Shown piece by piece: positions 10,929 to 21,250 of a stretch of 64,000 bases of DNA. Every line of letters begins with the position of its first letter. The stretch's first letter is position 1. The notes under the pieces are model-generated. The model made no database searches. It was not told the DNA's origin and saw nothing but the letters and a program-made list of their open reading frames with translations. The translations under genes and the position numbers were made by a program. Source of the stretch: Pseudomonas poae (GTDB lineage Bacteria > Pseudomonadota > Gammaproteobacteria > Pseudomonadales > Pseudomonadaceae); the NCBI GenBank assembly GCA_028869255.1, contig CP110972.1:5122001-5186000 (forward strand), written 5' to 3'.

Positions 10929-12221
10929 ATGAATGTTTTGATCATTGGCAGCGGTGGCCGTGAACACGCCCTGGCCTGGAAAGTTGCCCAGGACCCACGC
11001 GTCCAGAAGGTTTTCGTGGCGCCCGGCAACGCCGGTACCGCCATTGAAGCCAAGTGCGAAAACGTCGCCATCGACGTGCTGGCGCTTGAGCAGTTGGCAG
11101 ACTTTGCCGAGCAGAACGTGTCCCTGACCATCGTCGGCCCGGAAGTACCGCTGGTTGCCGGCGTGGTGGACCTGTTCCGCAGCCGTGGCCTGGACTGCTT
11201 CGGCCCGACCGCCGGCGCTGCCCAGCTGGAAGGCTCCAAGGCATTCACCAAGGATTTCCTGGCACGCCACAAGATCCCGACCGCCGACTACCAGAACTTC
11301 ACCGAGATCGAGCCCGCCCTGGCTTACCTGCGTGAAAAAGGTGCGCCGATCGTGATCAAGGCCGACGGCCTGGCCGCCGGTAAAGGCGTGATCGTGGCGA
11401 TGACCCTGCAGGAAGCCGAAGACGCCGTGCGCGACATGCTCGCCGGCAATGCTTTTGGTGAGGCCGGTTCGCGGGTAGTCATCGAAGAGTTCCTCGACGG
11501 CGAAGAAGCCAGCTTTATCGTGATGGTCGACGGCAAGAACGTGTTGCCGATGGCCACCAGCCAGGACCACAAACGCGTCGGCGACGGCGACAGCGGCCCG
11601 AACACCGGCGGCATGGGGGCTTACTCCCCTGCCCCGGTGGTCACCAGCGAAGTGCACAAACGCGTGATGGACCTGGTGATCTGGCCGACCGTGCGCGGCA
11701 TGGCCGACGAAGGCAATGTGTACACCGGTTTTCTGTACGCAGGCCTGATGATCGACAAAGCCGGTAACCCGAAAGTCATCGAGTTCAACTGCCGCTTCGG
11801 CGACCCGGAAACCCAACCGGTGATGCTGCGTCTGCAGTCGAGCCTGGTACTGCTGGTGGAAGCCGCGCTGGCACAGGCCCTGGACAAGGTGGAAGCGCAG
11901 TGGGACCCACGCCCAAGCGTCGGGATTGTGCTGGCGGCCGGCGGTTACCCTGGCGACTACGCCAAGGGCGACGTGATTGAAGGCCTGGACGCGGCGGCTA
12001 CGCTGGAAGGCAAAGTGTTCCATGCGGGCACTGCGCTCAAGGATGGCAAAGTTGTAACCGCAGGTGGCCGTGTATTGTGCGCCACTGCAATGGGTGCCAG
12101 TGTCGATGCCGCGCAGCAACAGGCGTACAAGCTGGCCGCGAAAATCGATTGGAAAGGCTGTTTCTACCGCACCGACATCGGCTATCGCGCGATTGCCCGC
12201 GAACGTGGCGAGAACCAGTAA
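10929..12221 (+). CDS. purD: Phosphoribosylamine-glycine ligase
   Basis: ATP-grasp enzyme of the second step of purine synthesis. The N-terminal NVLIIGSGGREHALAWK, the ATP-grasp loop VIKADGLAAGKGVIVA, SQDHKRVGDGDSGPNTGGMG and EFNCRFGDPETQPV are characteristic, and 430 residues is normal. purH-purD order is conserved in proteobacteria. It is followed after about 30 bases by a GC-rich hairpin and then by the RetS-like kinase gene. Confidence 0.97.
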   Translation: MNVLIIGSGGREHALAWKVAQDPRVQKVFVAPGNAGTAIEAKCENVAIDVLALEQLADFAEQNVSLTIVGPEVPLVAGVVDLFRSRGLDCFGPTAGAAQLEGSKAFTKDFLARHKIPTADYQNFTEIEPALAYLREKGAPIVIKADGLAAGKGVIVAMTLQEAEDAVRDMLAGNAFGEAGSRVVIEEFLDGEEASFIVMVDGKNVLPMATSQDHKRVGDGDSGPNTGGMGAYSPAPVVTSEVHKRVMDLVIWPTVRGMADEGNVYTGFLYAGLMIDKAGNPKVIEFNCRFGDPETQPVMLRLQSSLVLLVEAALAQALDKVEAQWDPRPSVGIVLAAGGYPGDYAKGDVIEGLDAAATLEGKVFHAGTALKDGKVVTAGGRVLCATAMGASVDAAQQQAYKLAAKIDWKGCFYRTDIGYRAIARERGENQ

Positions 12222-12253
12222 GCAGCTGTAGTCCGTAGCTATCCGTTCGGTTA

Positions 12254-12276
12254 GGCAAGGGCCTCTGGCCCTTGCC
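12254..12276 (+). terminator. Hairpin after purD, possible terminator
   Basis: A perfect 10-bp GC-rich stem (GGCAAGGGCC / GGCCCTTGCC) closes on TCT. No U tract follows, so intrinsic termination is uncertain. Confidence 0.5.
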
Positions 12277-12335
12277 GTACACATGCCACCCCGCGCATAG
12301 TTAACCCGTGCATCAACCTACGAAGGGATTTCGCC

Positions 12336-15107
12336 GTGCGCTGGCTCAGGATCGCCATAGGTTTTACTGTCAGCCTGCTGACACTGCTCTGCTTGTTCCC
12401 GGCCCAGGCCGCCGCGCAAGGCAGTGGCTGGGCAGTATTGCTTGATGAACAGGCCGACCTGCAACTGAGCGACATCCGCTCCTCGCGCTACACCAACCAA
12501 TTCAGCCCCATTGAACTTGACCGCATTACCGCAGCCGAACCTGACGGTGCGTTGTGGGTACGCTTCAAGCTGCAACCCGGCAAGCACGAGCAAGTGCTGC
12601 GTATCTTTGCCCCGGACCTGTCCCACCTGAGCCTTTACGTGCTGGACGGCGACACCCTGGTCGAGCAACAAACCACCGGCACGCGCCAACCCCAGGCGGA
12701 ACGCCCGTTGCCCAGCAGCGACTTCATGCTGCCGATGCCACAGAGCCAGAAACCCCTCGAGGTCTACCTGCGCCTGGTTTCGGAACATGAACTGCGCCCC
12801 TACATAACCCTGGAACCGGCCGTACTCGCCGCCGCTGACCAGACCCAGACGCTGATCTACGGCCTGCTGTTCGGCTGCCTGCTGATGCTGATCCTGCACA
12901 ACCTCACGCGCTTCGCCTACCACCGCTCACGCAGCAGCCTGTGGCTGGCCGCCTGTGAAGTGCTGTTGATGCTCAGCCTGGCGTTGTTGCTCAACCTGCT
13001 GGGCCCGTGGCTGCCGAACTGGCACGCGATCCAGACCCCCGGCGCCTACCTTGCGCTGCTACTGACCGCGCCGTGCGGGCTGATGTTTGCCTACCGTTTC
13101 TTCATGCCGTTGGGCCCGCACCCGCTGAACAAGCTGTTGATGGCCGACATCCTGTTGATCGTGCTGTGCGGCCTGTTGCTGTTGTTCGTCAACACCCTGC
13201 CGCTGAACATCATCACCTACGCCCTGGTGGCCCTGGCCGGCTTGAGCATGCTGTTTGTCTCGGCCTGCCACTGGCAAAAAGGCTACCGCCCGGCGCGTTT
13301 GTTCGTGGCGGCAATGGTGGTGTTCAACATCGGCACGCTGATCATCCTGCCTGCCCTGCTGGGCCTGACGATGGTGTCGCCGCAAGGCTTGATCATCACG
13401 CTGCTCGCCTTTATCTGCCTGAGCGGCCTGTTAATGAGCCTGGCCCTGGGCGAACGCCAACGGGCGATTGTCGAGGCGCGGTTCAGCCTCAGCCGTGACC
13501 TGGCGGCCAGCAATGCCGAAATCGCAGCAAAGGCCGAGTTCCTGGCGAAGATCAGCCACGAGATCCGCACCCCCATGAACGGCGTGCTGGGCATGACCGA
13601 GCTGCTGCTGGGCACGCCGCTGTCGGTGAAGCAGCGCGACTACGTGCAAACCATCCACAGTGCCGGGAATGAACTGCTCACCCTGATCAACGAGATCCTC
13701 GATATCTCCAAGCTCGAGTCGGGGCAGATCGAGCTGGACGACGTGCAATTCGACCTCAACGCGCTGATCGACGATTGCCTGAGCATCTTCCGCGCCAAGG
13801 CCGAGCAGCAGAATGTCGAGTTGATCAGCTTTATCCAGCCCCAGGTACCCCGCGTGATCAGCGGCGACCCGACGCGCTTACGCCAAGCGCTGCTGAGCCT
13901 GCTGGAAAACGCCCTGCAAAAGACCGACGAAGGCGAAGTGCTGATCGTGGTCGCCCTGGATGACCGCAGCACCAAACCGCGCCTGCGCATTGCCGTACAG
14001 GACAGCGGCCTGCCGATGGAAGCCGCCGAGCGCGACGCCCTGTTGCACAGCGAACTGCACAGCAAGAACTTCCTCTCGGCCACCCGTTTGAGCGGCCACC
14101 TGGGTCTGGTGATCGCCCGCCAACTGATCCTGTTGATGAACGGCGAGTTCGGCATCAAGAGCGGCGCCCACCAGGGCAGCACCCTGTGGCTGACCCTGCC
14201 GCTGGACCCGGAACGCCTGGAACACCCGACGTCCGACCTCGACGGCCCGCTCAAGGACGCCCGCGTGCTGGTGGTGGACGACAACGACACCTGCCGCAAA
14301 GTGCTGGTGCAACAATGCACCGCCTGGGGCCTGAACGTCAGCGCCGTGCCCTCGGGCAAGGAAGCTCTGGCGCTGCTGCGCACCAAGGCGCACCTGCGCG
14401 ACTACTTCGACGTGGTGCTGCTGGACCAGAACATGCCCGGCATGACCGGCATGCAACTGGCCGCCAAGATCAAGGAAGACCCAAGCCTGAACCACGACAT
14501 CCTGTTGATCATGCTCACCGGCATCAGCAATGCGCCGAGCAAGATCATCGCACGCAATTGCGGGATCAAACGCATCCTCGCCAAGCCAGTGGCGGGTTAT
14601 ACGCTCAAGACCACCCTGGCTGACGAACTGGCCCAGCGCAACAAAGGCGCAACCCAGCCCCGCGTGGCACCCATTGCACCGGCAGCCGTCACCGTGCCCG
14701 CCGATTTCCGCATCCTGGTAGCCGAAGACAACAGCATTTCCACCAAAGTGATCCGTGGCATGCTCGGCAAGCTCAACCTCAACCCGGACACCGCCAGCAA
14801 TGGCGAGGAAGCGCTGGAGGCGATGAAGTCCCAGCGCTATGACTTGGTGTTGATGGACTGTGAGATGCCGATCCTCGATGGTTTCTCCGCCACCCAGCAG
14901 CTGCGGGCGTGGGAAGTCAGCCATCAGCGCATTCGCACGCCGGTGGTCGCGCTCACGGCGCATATTCTGTCGGAACACAAAGAGCGCGCACGCCAGGCCG
15001 GGATGGACGGGCACATGGCCAAGCCGGTGGAGCTGTCACAGTTGCGCGAGTTGGTGGAGTTTTGGGTGGCGCAGCGTCAACAGCGACCGGAACATGCGTC
15101 TTCCTGA
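12336..15107 (+). CDS. retS: RetS-type hybrid sensor histidine kinase with two receiver domains
   Basis: Inner-membrane hybrid kinase. Signal peptide at about residues 1-26, then a periplasmic 7TMR-DISMED2-type domain, seven membrane helices (about 172-365), HisKA ([15 protein letters not shown], His408), an ATPase domain, and receivers with phospho-acceptors Asp697 (VLLDQNMPG) and Asp841 (VLMDCEMPI). As I recall, P. aeruginosa RetS uses His424, Asp713 and Asp858, offsets of 16-17 residues, and lies directly after purD, as here. RetS represses the Gac/Rsm pathway by binding GacS. The ATP-binding boxes are weak: VQDSGLPM replaces a DxGxG G1 box and GHLGLVIAR replaces GLGLAI, which fits signalling by heterodimerisation. 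The start is GTG, with AAGGGA nine bases before it. No HPt domain is present. Confidence 0.9.
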   Translation: MRWLRIAIGFTVSLLTLLCLFPAQAAAQGSGWAVLLDEQADLQLSDIRSSRYTNQFSPIELDRITAAEPDGALWVRFKLQPGKHEQVLRIFAPDLSHLSLYVLDGDTLVEQQTTGTRQPQAERPLPSSDFMLPMPQSQKPLEVYLRLVSEHELRPYITLEPAVLAAADQTQTLIYGLLFGCLLMLILHNLTRFAYHRSRSSLWLAACEVLLMLSLALLLNLLGPWLPNWHAIQTPGAYLALLLTAPCGLMFAYRFFMPLGPHPLNKLLMADILLIVLCGLLLLFVNTLPLNIITYALVALAGLSMLFVSACHWQKGYRPARLFVAAMVVFNIGTLIILPALLGLTMVSPQGLIITLLAFICLSGLLMSLALGERQRAIVEARFSLSRDLAASNAEIAAKAEFLAKISHEIRTPMNGVLGMTELLLGTPLSVKQRDYVQTIHSAGNELLTLINEILDISKLESGQIELDDVQFDLNALIDDCLSIFRAKAEQQNVELISFIQPQVPRVISGDPTRLRQALLSLLENALQKTDEGEVLIVVALDDRSTKPRLRIAVQDSGLPMEAAERDALLHSELHSKNFLSATRLSGHLGLVIARQLILLMNGEFGIKSGAHQGSTLWLTLPLDPERLEHPTSDLDGPLKDARVLVVDDNDTCRKVLVQQCTAWGLNVSAVPSGKEALALLRTKAHLRDYFDVVLLDQNMPGMTGMQLAAKIKEDPSLNHDILLIMLTGISNAPSKIIARNCGIKRILAKPVAGYTLKTTLADELAQRNKGATQPRVAPIAPAAVTVPADFRILVAEDNSISTKVIRGMLGKLNLNPDTASNGEEALEAMKSQRYDLVLMDCEMPILDGFSATQQLRAWEVSHQRIRTPVVALTAHILSEHKERARQAGMDGHMAKPVELSQLRELVEFWVAQRQQRPEHASS

Positions 15108-15120
15108 ACGGAAATACTGC

Positions 15121-15214
15121 CCCATATGGGAAGAGGCTTGCCTCCGATTGCGAACTGTCAGCCAACCAATGTGTGACTGATACACGCTATCGGGGGCAAG
15201 CCCCCTCCCACATT
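15121..15214. repeat. Degenerate REPIN
   Basis: An imperfect inverted pair (TGGGAAGAGGCTTGCCTCCG and ATCGGGGGCAAGCCCCCTCC) matches the REPIN layout with several mismatches. It lies between retS and the MarC-family gene. Confidence 0.7.
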
Positions 15215-15269
15215 TGAACCCTGCCGCCTGATAGACTCTCAACACTTTTTCCGCCCGCGAGCCTCCCCC

Positions 15270-15866
15270 ATGCTCCACGTGTTATTCAGCGTCTACCTGA
15301 AAATGCTGGTGCTCTACAGCCCCTTCTTTGTGCTGTCCTGCTTTATCAGCCTGACCCGTGGCTACTCCAGCAAGGAACGTCGGCGCCTGGCCTGGAAAGT
15401 CGCGTTGGCCACCCTGGTCTCGAGCGTGTTGCTCTACCTGTTCGGTCGGGTGATTTTCAGTGTGTTCGGCATCACCGTGGACGCGTTCCGCATCGGTGCC
15501 GGCAGTGTGCTGTTTATCTCGGCCCTGGGAATGGCCCAAGGCAAGTCGGCGGTGCAGACCGACAATGTGCAGCAGGACGTGACCATCGTGCCGCTGACCA
15601 TCCCTCTTACGGTCGGCCCCGGCACCATCGGTGCGCTGCTGGTGATGGGCGTCAGCCAGCCGCATTGGGATGACAAGATCACTGCCATACTCAGCATTGC
15701 CCTGGCCAGCCTCACGGTGGGCGTGGTGCTGTACCTGTCCAACCGGATCGAACGGATTCTCGGCGACCAGGGCTTGCAGATTGTCAGCCGGTTAATGGGG
15801 TTGTTCGTGTGCGCACTGGCCGCGCAAATCATCTTTACCGGGGTGCGTGGTTACCTGGTGCCCTAG
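15270..15866 (+). CDS. MarC-family integral membrane protein
   Basis: UPF0056/MarC-family protein with six predicted membrane helices and the family signature TIPLTVGPGTIGALLVMG near residue 110. At 198 residues it is normal. MarC proteins were named for the mar locus, but a drug-efflux role has not held up; the function is unknown. The stop overlaps the stop of the next gene, which lies on the other strand. Its position after retS agrees with the core-genome order of pseudomonads. Confidence 0.9.
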   Translation: MLHVLFSVYLKMLVLYSPFFVLSCFISLTRGYSSKERRRLAWKVALATLVSSVLLYLFGRVIFSVFGITVDAFRIGAGSVLFISALGMAQGKSAVQTDNVQQDVTIVPLTIPLTVGPGTIGALLVMGVSQPHWDDKITAILSIALASLTVGVVLYLSNRIERILGDQGLQIVSRLMGLFVCALAAQIIFTGVRGYLVP

Positions 15867-16642
15867 ATCCGATACTTGGTAATTGCCGACTGCACCTTGT
15901 CACCCGCGCTCTCACGCATCAGCTGCAGCGTCTTTTCGTTGACCACCGAGGTATTCAGCACCAGACAGGTCTGCCCGCTGAAAGCCTCGAATGATGAACT
16001 GTCCCACTCCAGAAACGGCAGCCCCACCTGCTTGCTCACCCCATAGGAGCTGTAGGTCACCAGCACCATCGTCACCTCGCCCTCGGTTTCGGCACAGGAC
16101 GCCAAGCCGAAATCACCGCCCTGGTGCACTGTGCTGTTGCGTTTGAACAGTTCGAAAGAGGCGGGGTGCTGCTTCATGGCCTCCAGTGCGTCAGCCGCCA
16201 ACTTCGGCAATGCGCCAAGCAAGGGCCCGGCCAGAGAGGACGACGCCAGCATCGCCGCAATCATATTCAGCGCCGCCAGTTGCACCGTCAGGCCCTTGCC
16301 CGAGCGTTTGACCCGTTCAAAACTGTTACGCACCGGCAACCAGCCCAGGCTGACCATCACCTTGATAAATTCGTCGTACCACACCTCCGTACCGCGCTGC
16401 ATCCTCAACACATCGCTGACATAGCTACTGGCAAGCAGGTAGCTCTTGCGGATGTACTCGCGGTTCAGCACGGACACCCCCTCGATAAACGAGATCACCC
16501 CGTTGTTCACCACCGCCCCATTGCAATCATCCTCAGTGCCCAGGGGCATGGCAGGGCTGGCGCCCGGTGCCCCTGGCAGCTTATAGGCGGCAATCAGCTT
16601 GCGCCTTTTCGCACTGATGATCCTTTTGTGATGTCGCTCCAT
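15863..16642 (-). CDS. Hypothetical protein with a hydrophobic central segment
   Basis: Unrecognised 259-residue protein. I chose the ATG at MERHHKRIISAKRRK because GGAG lies ten bases upstream; a longer in-frame form would add 26 residues. The N-terminus is basic. A hydrophobic stretch at about residues 135-165 (LNMIAAMLASSSLAGPLLGA) could be a membrane or amphipathic helix. The C-terminal third is predicted beta-rich. No signal peptide and no known catalytic motif are visible. The stop overlaps the marC stop tail to tail, and the gene stands alone between the retS region and the cob operon, so it is a likely accessory gene. It could be a membrane-active effector, but nothing seen proves that. 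Confidence 0.7.
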   Translation of the reverse strand: MERHHKRIISAKRRKLIAAYKLPGAPGASPAMPLGTEDDCNGAVVNNGVISFIEGVSVLNREYIRKSYLLASSYVSDVLRMQRGTEVWYDEFIKVMVSLGWLPVRNSFERVKRSGKGLTVQLAALNMIAAMLASSSLAGPLLGALPKLAADALEAMKQHPASFELFKRNSTVHQGGDFGLASCAETEGEVTMVLVTYSSYGVSKQVGLPFLEWDSSSFEAFSGQTCLVLNTSVVNEKTLQLMRESAGDKVQSAITKYRI

Positions 16643-16813
16643 TTTCAGTTCTCCACAACCACCCCACACAGGGCTCACCCCCACACTAGTCCAGTGGCCG
16701 GTGGGCTTTCCAGACGACAAACATCGCTTGGAGAGGCGCCCGAAAAAACGCCCTCCAGCAATAGCGAGGCGCGCCTGTGGGCCTTCCGTATTTCAACCCT
16801 GAAAAAAGAAAAA

Positions 16814-16858
16814 GCCCCGAGTAACAGCAGGTTTTCACCCAACATCACTCGGAGCTTT
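16814..16858 (-). terminator. Terminator of the cobGHIJ operon (minus strand)
   Basis: On the minus strand AAAGCTCCGAGT pairs with ACTCGGGGCTTT (one mismatch) around a loop of about 21 bases, and the descending arm runs into TTTTTC. It lies just beyond the cobJ stop. Confidence 0.75.
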
Positions 16859-16879
16859 CCGGCTGGCGGCAGGCCGTTT

Positions 16880-18517
16880 TCAGGAGGCTGGTTTTTCGCC
16901 GTACCAACGCGGGGTGTACACCCAGTCACCGCCCCCGGCACGCGGGAACGCACAGGTGGTGGATGAACCGATCAGCACCATGGTGCGCATGTCGACTTGC
17001 TCGGGCGTCAGTTGCCCCAGCGTGGTGACGCGCAGCGTCTGGCCCGGGCGACCGATGTCACGCCCCAGCACCACCGGTGTTTCAGGGGTGCGATGCAGCG
17101 CGACGATTTCCAGGGCACGCCCCAATTGCCAGGGCCGCGAGCGCGAAATAGGGTTGTAGAACGCCAGCGCCAGATCGGCCTGGGACGCGAGATCCAGGCG
17201 CTTTTCGATGATCGACCAGGGCTTGAGGTTGTCCGACAGCGACATCACGCAAAAGTCATGGCCCAGCGGCGCACCGGCCTGGGCGGCGGTGGCCAGGGAG
17301 GCCGAGACGCCCGGCAGGATTTCCAGGTCGACCTGGTGCCACGCAGGGTCGCTGGACTCGTGCAAGGCCTCGATCACCGCCGCCGCCATGGCGAACACAC
17401 CCGGGTCGCCGGACGACACCACCACCACCGAACGCCCCAGGGCGGCCAGCTCAAAGGCGTGGCGGGCGCGCTGCATTTCTTCGCGGTTATCGGTGCAGTG
17501 CTGCACTTGGTCGTCACGGAACGGCCCGGCCATGCGTACATAAGTTTCGTAGCCCAGCACATCGGTGCAGCGCGCCAGTTCGGCCTTCACCGCCGGCACC
17601 ATCAACTCGGCGGCGCCCGGGCCCAGGCCGATCACAGCAAGGCGGCCACGCGGGCGGCCAACCTGCGACAGGTCCAGAGGCTGCTCGGCAACCGTGATCG
17701 TGATGTCCGCGTCAGGCGCCACATCGGCGAAACGCAGCGGTACGCCCAACGCCAGCGCGGCTTCATGCAGTGAGGGCTCGGCCATCTGCGTCGCGCTGGC
17801 CAACAGGCAGGCCAGGGATTGCACAGCGATCCCCGCTCCGTGCAAGGCCGTGCGCACACGCTGCGCCAACTCCGCGCCCGGCTGGCAGGTCACGCACACC
17901 GTCTTCGGGTAAATCAGCAATTCATTGGCCGCCGGCGTGCGCTCGGCGCTGCCCACGTGGATCGCCAGGCGCGCCTGCTGATCCTGTGGCAGGTTGGCCT
18001 GGTCCAGCCACGGCGCCGCGCCCTCGATGCGCACGCTTTCGCCGGCCAACAGGTCCGAGACAAACCGCTTGCCCAGTTCCAGGTCAGCCAGCTGATAGCC
18101 CTCAGGCGGATTGAGCAGGCAGGTGCCGAAACGCACTTCACCGCTGGTGGTGATCGCAGCGGCCACACCGAGCGCGGCAGCAATATCCCGGGCCATGATG
18201 TTCACCCCGCCCAGGCCACCCAGCAACGGCACCACAGCGCTGCCGTCTTCGGCCACGGCCAGCACAGCGGGCTCTTCGCCTTTTTCCAGCAACAGCGGCG
18301 CCAGGGTGCGGATCACGATGCCGGCCGCGCACAGCGCAATCAGCGGCGTGCCGTGTTGATACAGCTGGCGCAGGGTTGCGCCGAATTCGTTGTAGGGCTG
18401 GTCTGCGCCCTCTACCCGTCCGGCCAGGCCGTGGATCAGCGCGCCGGGGTACACCTGTTGGATCCTGCGCGCAGTGGCCAGGCTGCCCTGCCCCAGAATG
18501 ACAATCGCCGGGCGCAT
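16880..18517 (-). CDS. cobJ: CbiG-CobJ fusion: cobalamin protein / precorrin-3B C17-methyltransferase
   Basis: Two-domain corrin-ring enzyme of 545 residues. Residues 1 to about 275 resemble CbiG (VILGQGSLATARRIQQVYPG, then LLGGLGGVNIMARDIA and a CobE/CbiG C-terminal part). From about residue 285 a full CobJ domain begins (GRLAVIGLGPGAAELMVPAV, VVVVSSGDPGVFAMA, LPGVSASLATAAQAGAPLGH). CobJ methylates C17 with ring contraction. Such fusions are known in pseudomonads. I chose the ATG whose first base is shared with the cobI stop (TGATG); a GTG start four codons upstream also exists. It is the last gene of the cobG-H-I-J operon and is followed by a terminator. Confidence 0.92.
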   Translation of the reverse strand: MRPAIVILGQGSLATARRIQQVYPGALIHGLAGRVEGADQPYNEFGATLRQLYQHGTPLIALCAAGIVIRTLAPLLLEKGEEPAVLAVAEDGSAVVPLLGGLGGVNIMARDIAAALGVAAAITTSGEVRFGTCLLNPPEGYQLADLELGKRFVSDLLAGESVRIEGAAPWLDQANLPQDQQARLAIHVGSAERTPAANELLIYPKTVCVTCQPGAELAQRVRTALHGAGIAVQSLACLLASATQMAEPSLHEAALALGVPLRFADVAPDADITITVAEQPLDLSQVGRPRGRLAVIGLGPGAAELMVPAVKAELARCTDVLGYETYVRMAGPFRDDQVQHCTDNREEMQRARHAFELAALGRSVVVVSSGDPGVFAMAAAVIEALHESSDPAWHQVDLEILPGVSASLATAAQAGAPLGHDFCVMSLSDNLKPWSIIEKRLDLASQADLALAFYNPISRSRPWQLGRALEIVALHRTPETPVVLGRDIGRPGQTLRVTTLGQLTPEQVDMRTMVLIGSSTTCAFPRAGGGDWVYTPRWYGEKPAS

Positions 18518-19248
18518 CAACCTTGCCACCTTTCACCCGGCACAATGATCAGCGAGAAATACGGCGAAGACGCCGGGTCAACCTGATCCAGCGCGACGAT
18601 TTTCTGGTTGGCCATGGTGGCGCGCTCCACATACAGCGCACGCTCGGCCAGGCCGAGTTCTTCGAGCACCTGGCGCACCTTGGGGAAGTTGCGGCCCAGC
18701 TTCATGATCACCGCCGCGTCGGCATCCGCCAGGCGGCGCTTGAGGTCCTCATGCGGCAGAACGCCCGAGAGCACCGACAGGCTCTGGTTGCGATACACCA
18801 GCGGCGCGCCAAGCACCGAGGCGCCGCCGAGCATCGAGCACACGCCCGGGATAACCTGAGCCTCATAGCGCTCGGCCAGGCGGTCATGCAGGTACATGTA
18901 GGAGCCGTAGAAGAACGGGTCACCTTCGCAGATCACCGCCACATCGCGGCCGGCGTCCAGGTGCGCGGCCACGTCGAGGCTGGCGTTGTCGTAGAAGTCA
19001 CTGATGATTTGTTCGTAAGACATCGGTGCCGGCAGCACTTCAGTGGTCACCGGGTACACCAGTGGCATCAGGGTTTGCTGGGGTACCAAGTGGTCCTCGA
19101 TGATGCCGAAGGCGTTGCCCTTCTTGCCTTTGGCCACGAAGTACGCCACCACCGGCGATTCGCGCAGCAGGCGCAGAGCCTTGAGGGTGATCAGTTCCGG
19201 GTCACCGGGGCCCACGCCCAGGCCGATCAAACGTCCGCGTGCCGGCAT
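18517..19248 (-). CDS. cobI: Precorrin-2 C20-methyltransferase
   Basis: SAM-dependent tetrapyrrole methylase that methylates C20 of precorrin-2. The N-terminal [38 protein letters not shown] and [19 protein letters not shown] are family motifs. At 243 residues it is normal. The ATG overlaps the cobH stop by one base (TAATG), so translation is probably coupled. The same frame stays open upstream into cobH, but the family N-terminus fixes the start. Confidence 0.95.
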   Translation of the reverse strand: MPARGRLIGLGVGPGDPELITLKALRLLRESPVVAYFVAKGKKGNAFGIIEDHLVPQQTLMPLVYPVTTEVLPAPMSYEQIISDFYDNASLDVAAHLDAGRDVAVICEGDPFFYGSYMYLHDRLAERYEAQVIPGVCSMLGGASVLGAPLVYRNQSLSVLSGVLPHEDLKRRLADADAAVIMKLGRNFPKVRQVLEELGLAERALYVERATMANQKIVALDQVDPASSPYFSLIIVPGERWQG

Positions 19249-19874
19249 TATTCGACCTCCGTGGCCAAGGCGTTGACCGCAGCGGCGGCCATCGCACTGC
19301 CGCCCAGGCGGCCTTGCATGATCACAAACGGCACGCCACGGCTGTCGGCCGCCAGCATTGCCTTGGATTCGGCGGCGCCGACAAACCCCACCGGAAAGCC
19401 GAGGATCAACGCCGGTTTCGGCGCACCGGCGTCGAGCATTTCCAGCAGGTAGAACAAGGCGGTCGGCGCATTGCCGATCACCACCACGCTGCCTTCCAGA
19501 TGCGGGCGCCACAGCTCAAGGGCGGCGGCGGAACGCGTGTTGCCCAACTCCCGCGCCAGTTCCGGCACGCTGTCGTCGCGCAGGGTGCAGATCACCTCGT
19601 TATTGGCCGGCAGGCGCGCACGGGTCACGCCTTCGGAGACCATCCGCGCATCACACAGAATCGGCGCGCCGGCTGCCAGCGCATCGCGCCCGGCTTTGCC
19701 CGCGCCCTCGGAAAACTGCAGGCCGTCGATCGCCTCGACCATGCCGCACGCATGAATCACCCGCACCGCGAGTTGTTCCAGGTCGGCCGGGATGCGCTCC
19801 AGGTTGGCTTCCGCGCGAATAATGGCGAAGGAGTTGCGATAGATCTCCTGACCGTCGCGGATGTAATCAATCAT
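19248..19874 (-). CDS. cobH: Precorrin-8X methylmutase
   Basis: Moves the C11 methyl group of precorrin-8X to C12, giving hydrogenobyrinate. The protein starts [38 protein letters not shown] contains the usual active-site histidine, and [14 protein letters not shown] with [13 protein letters not shown] are strong family markers. Length is 208 residues. The start lies eight bases inside the end of cobG and the stop overlaps cobI, as in a tight operon. Confidence 0.95.
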   Translation of the reverse strand: MIDYIRDGQEIYRNSFAIIRAEANLERIPADLEQLAVRVIHACGMVEAIDGLQFSEGAGKAGRDALAAGAPILCDARMVSEGVTRARLPANNEVICTLRDDSVPELARELGNTRSAAALELWRPHLEGSVVVIGNAPTALFYLLEMLDAGAPKPALILGFPVGFVGAAESKAMLAADSRGVPFVIMQGRLGGSAMAAAAVNALATEVE

Positions 19875-21155
19875 CGGTGTTGCTCCGTGGGCGAGCGCGC
19901 AGCAGGGCGCCCGCCGCTTCAATAGAAAGAGTGCGTGCGTGCAGCCGGCCGAAACCGGGTTGGGCTGCGTCGCGAAAATAGAGGTCGTAGTGGCCGGGGC
20001 TCACCGCCAGCAAGGTGGCCGGCGCCACGTGCGCGGCGGCGCAGGAGCGCGGGCAGCCGGACAGGTGCACCTCGATGCCGGGTTGCAGCGCGGCCAATTG
20101 CACCGCGTCGGCTTTGGTGTCCGCCAGGCCTTTGCCGCAGCCGCTGGAACCGGTGCAGGCGATCATGCGTGCCAGGGGTTGGTCGGGCGAGCAGAGGAAG
20201 CCCAGTTGCTCCAAACGTTGAGTAACGGCCTCAGGCTTGTTGACGTTGGGCAGCAGCACGCCCTGCCAGGGCGTGAAGCGCAACGTGCCGTCGCCGAACT
20301 CGCTGGCCAGCTGCGCGACGCCTCTGAGCATGTTCGAGTCCAGGCGACCCAACGGCGCAACGGCAGCGACGTAGAACTGATCTTTTTGGTGCTGTGGATA
20401 AGTCCCCAGGTGCAGCAAAGCGCCACTGGCCGAGCGTTTGAAGCCCTCCACCGGCAGCAACGGCAGACGCAGCCGGCTCACGAAGTTATCCACAGCCAGA
20501 TGGCGCATACGGGTTTGCGCTGGGGTCGCCAGGCCCAGAAACAGCTCCAGCACCGCGACCACCAAGGCATGGCCCTGCTCCAGTGGCACCGCCGCCAATG
20601 GCGCATTCAGCCCAGGGCAGCCGGCCAGGCCGAAGGCCAATACTATTTCGCCGTCGCGCTCAAACGCCGACAGCCACACGTCGTGGTGATGCTCGAGCAT
20701 CGCCAGGGCCTCGCCACCATCCAATTGCACGGCAAACTTGGCCGACAGTTCATGGAAGCGTGGGTGGTTTTGCAGCGTGGTCAGGATCTGCTCGGCCAGC
20801 GGGCGGGTGTCGAACAGCATCTGCGGGTCGATCCCGGCGCTGGGGCTGAGCATCAGGTTGCGCACGTCGTCGCCGGCGGCGTTGCTCGGCCCGAGGTCGG
20901 CGGCCAACAGCATGGCGATCAAGGCGTCCTGCTCGGCACCAATCCCGCGAATCTGCAGGTTGGCGCGGTTGGTCGCCTCGATCACCCCGCCCGCATGGGC
21001 CTGGGCGGCGTCTGCCACTGCAATCGCCTGGGCGGCGCGGATAGCCCCCCGGCCAGTTTGATCCGGCAAATTCCGCCATCCAGCGCCTGGACGATACGCA
21101 GCAACCCCGGACAAGCCGAGGGGCGCAAGGTGTTCAGAGCAGGCGTTGGGTTCAC
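19867..21155 (-). pseudogene. cobG: Precorrin-3B synthase, frameshifted
   Basis: CobG is the oxygen-dependent siroheme/Fe-S enzyme that makes precorrin-3B. The N-terminal codons (from a GTG: NPTPALNTLRPSACPGLLRI ... ICRIKLAGG) and the rest (AIRAAQAIAVADAAQA onward) are in different frames. They meet at a run of six C on the plus strand (21045-21050); one more C restores AGG-AIRAA and an ORF of 429 residues, close to the family length. The cluster-binding cysteines (CTGSSGCGKGL and LSGCPRSCAAAHV) are intact, and apart from the shift the sequence is undamaged. It may be a recent mutation, a slippage-prone switch or a sequencing error. It is first in cobG-H-I-J. The downstream frame also has its own start, but that would lack the N-terminus. 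Confidence 0.85.
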
Positions 21156-21250
21156 GGGGCTACCGGTTGACGGGTAAAGGCGCGGTATTATGCCTGCTTT
21201 GTCCGGCGGCATGAAAAGCCTGCCCGTCGGATGTCGTTCAAGGAATTGAT

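Noticed and set aside
21156..21250. Cobalamin riboswitch between cobG and cobL
   Set aside because: The gap is only 95 bases and I see no B12-box-like element or room for the aptamer.
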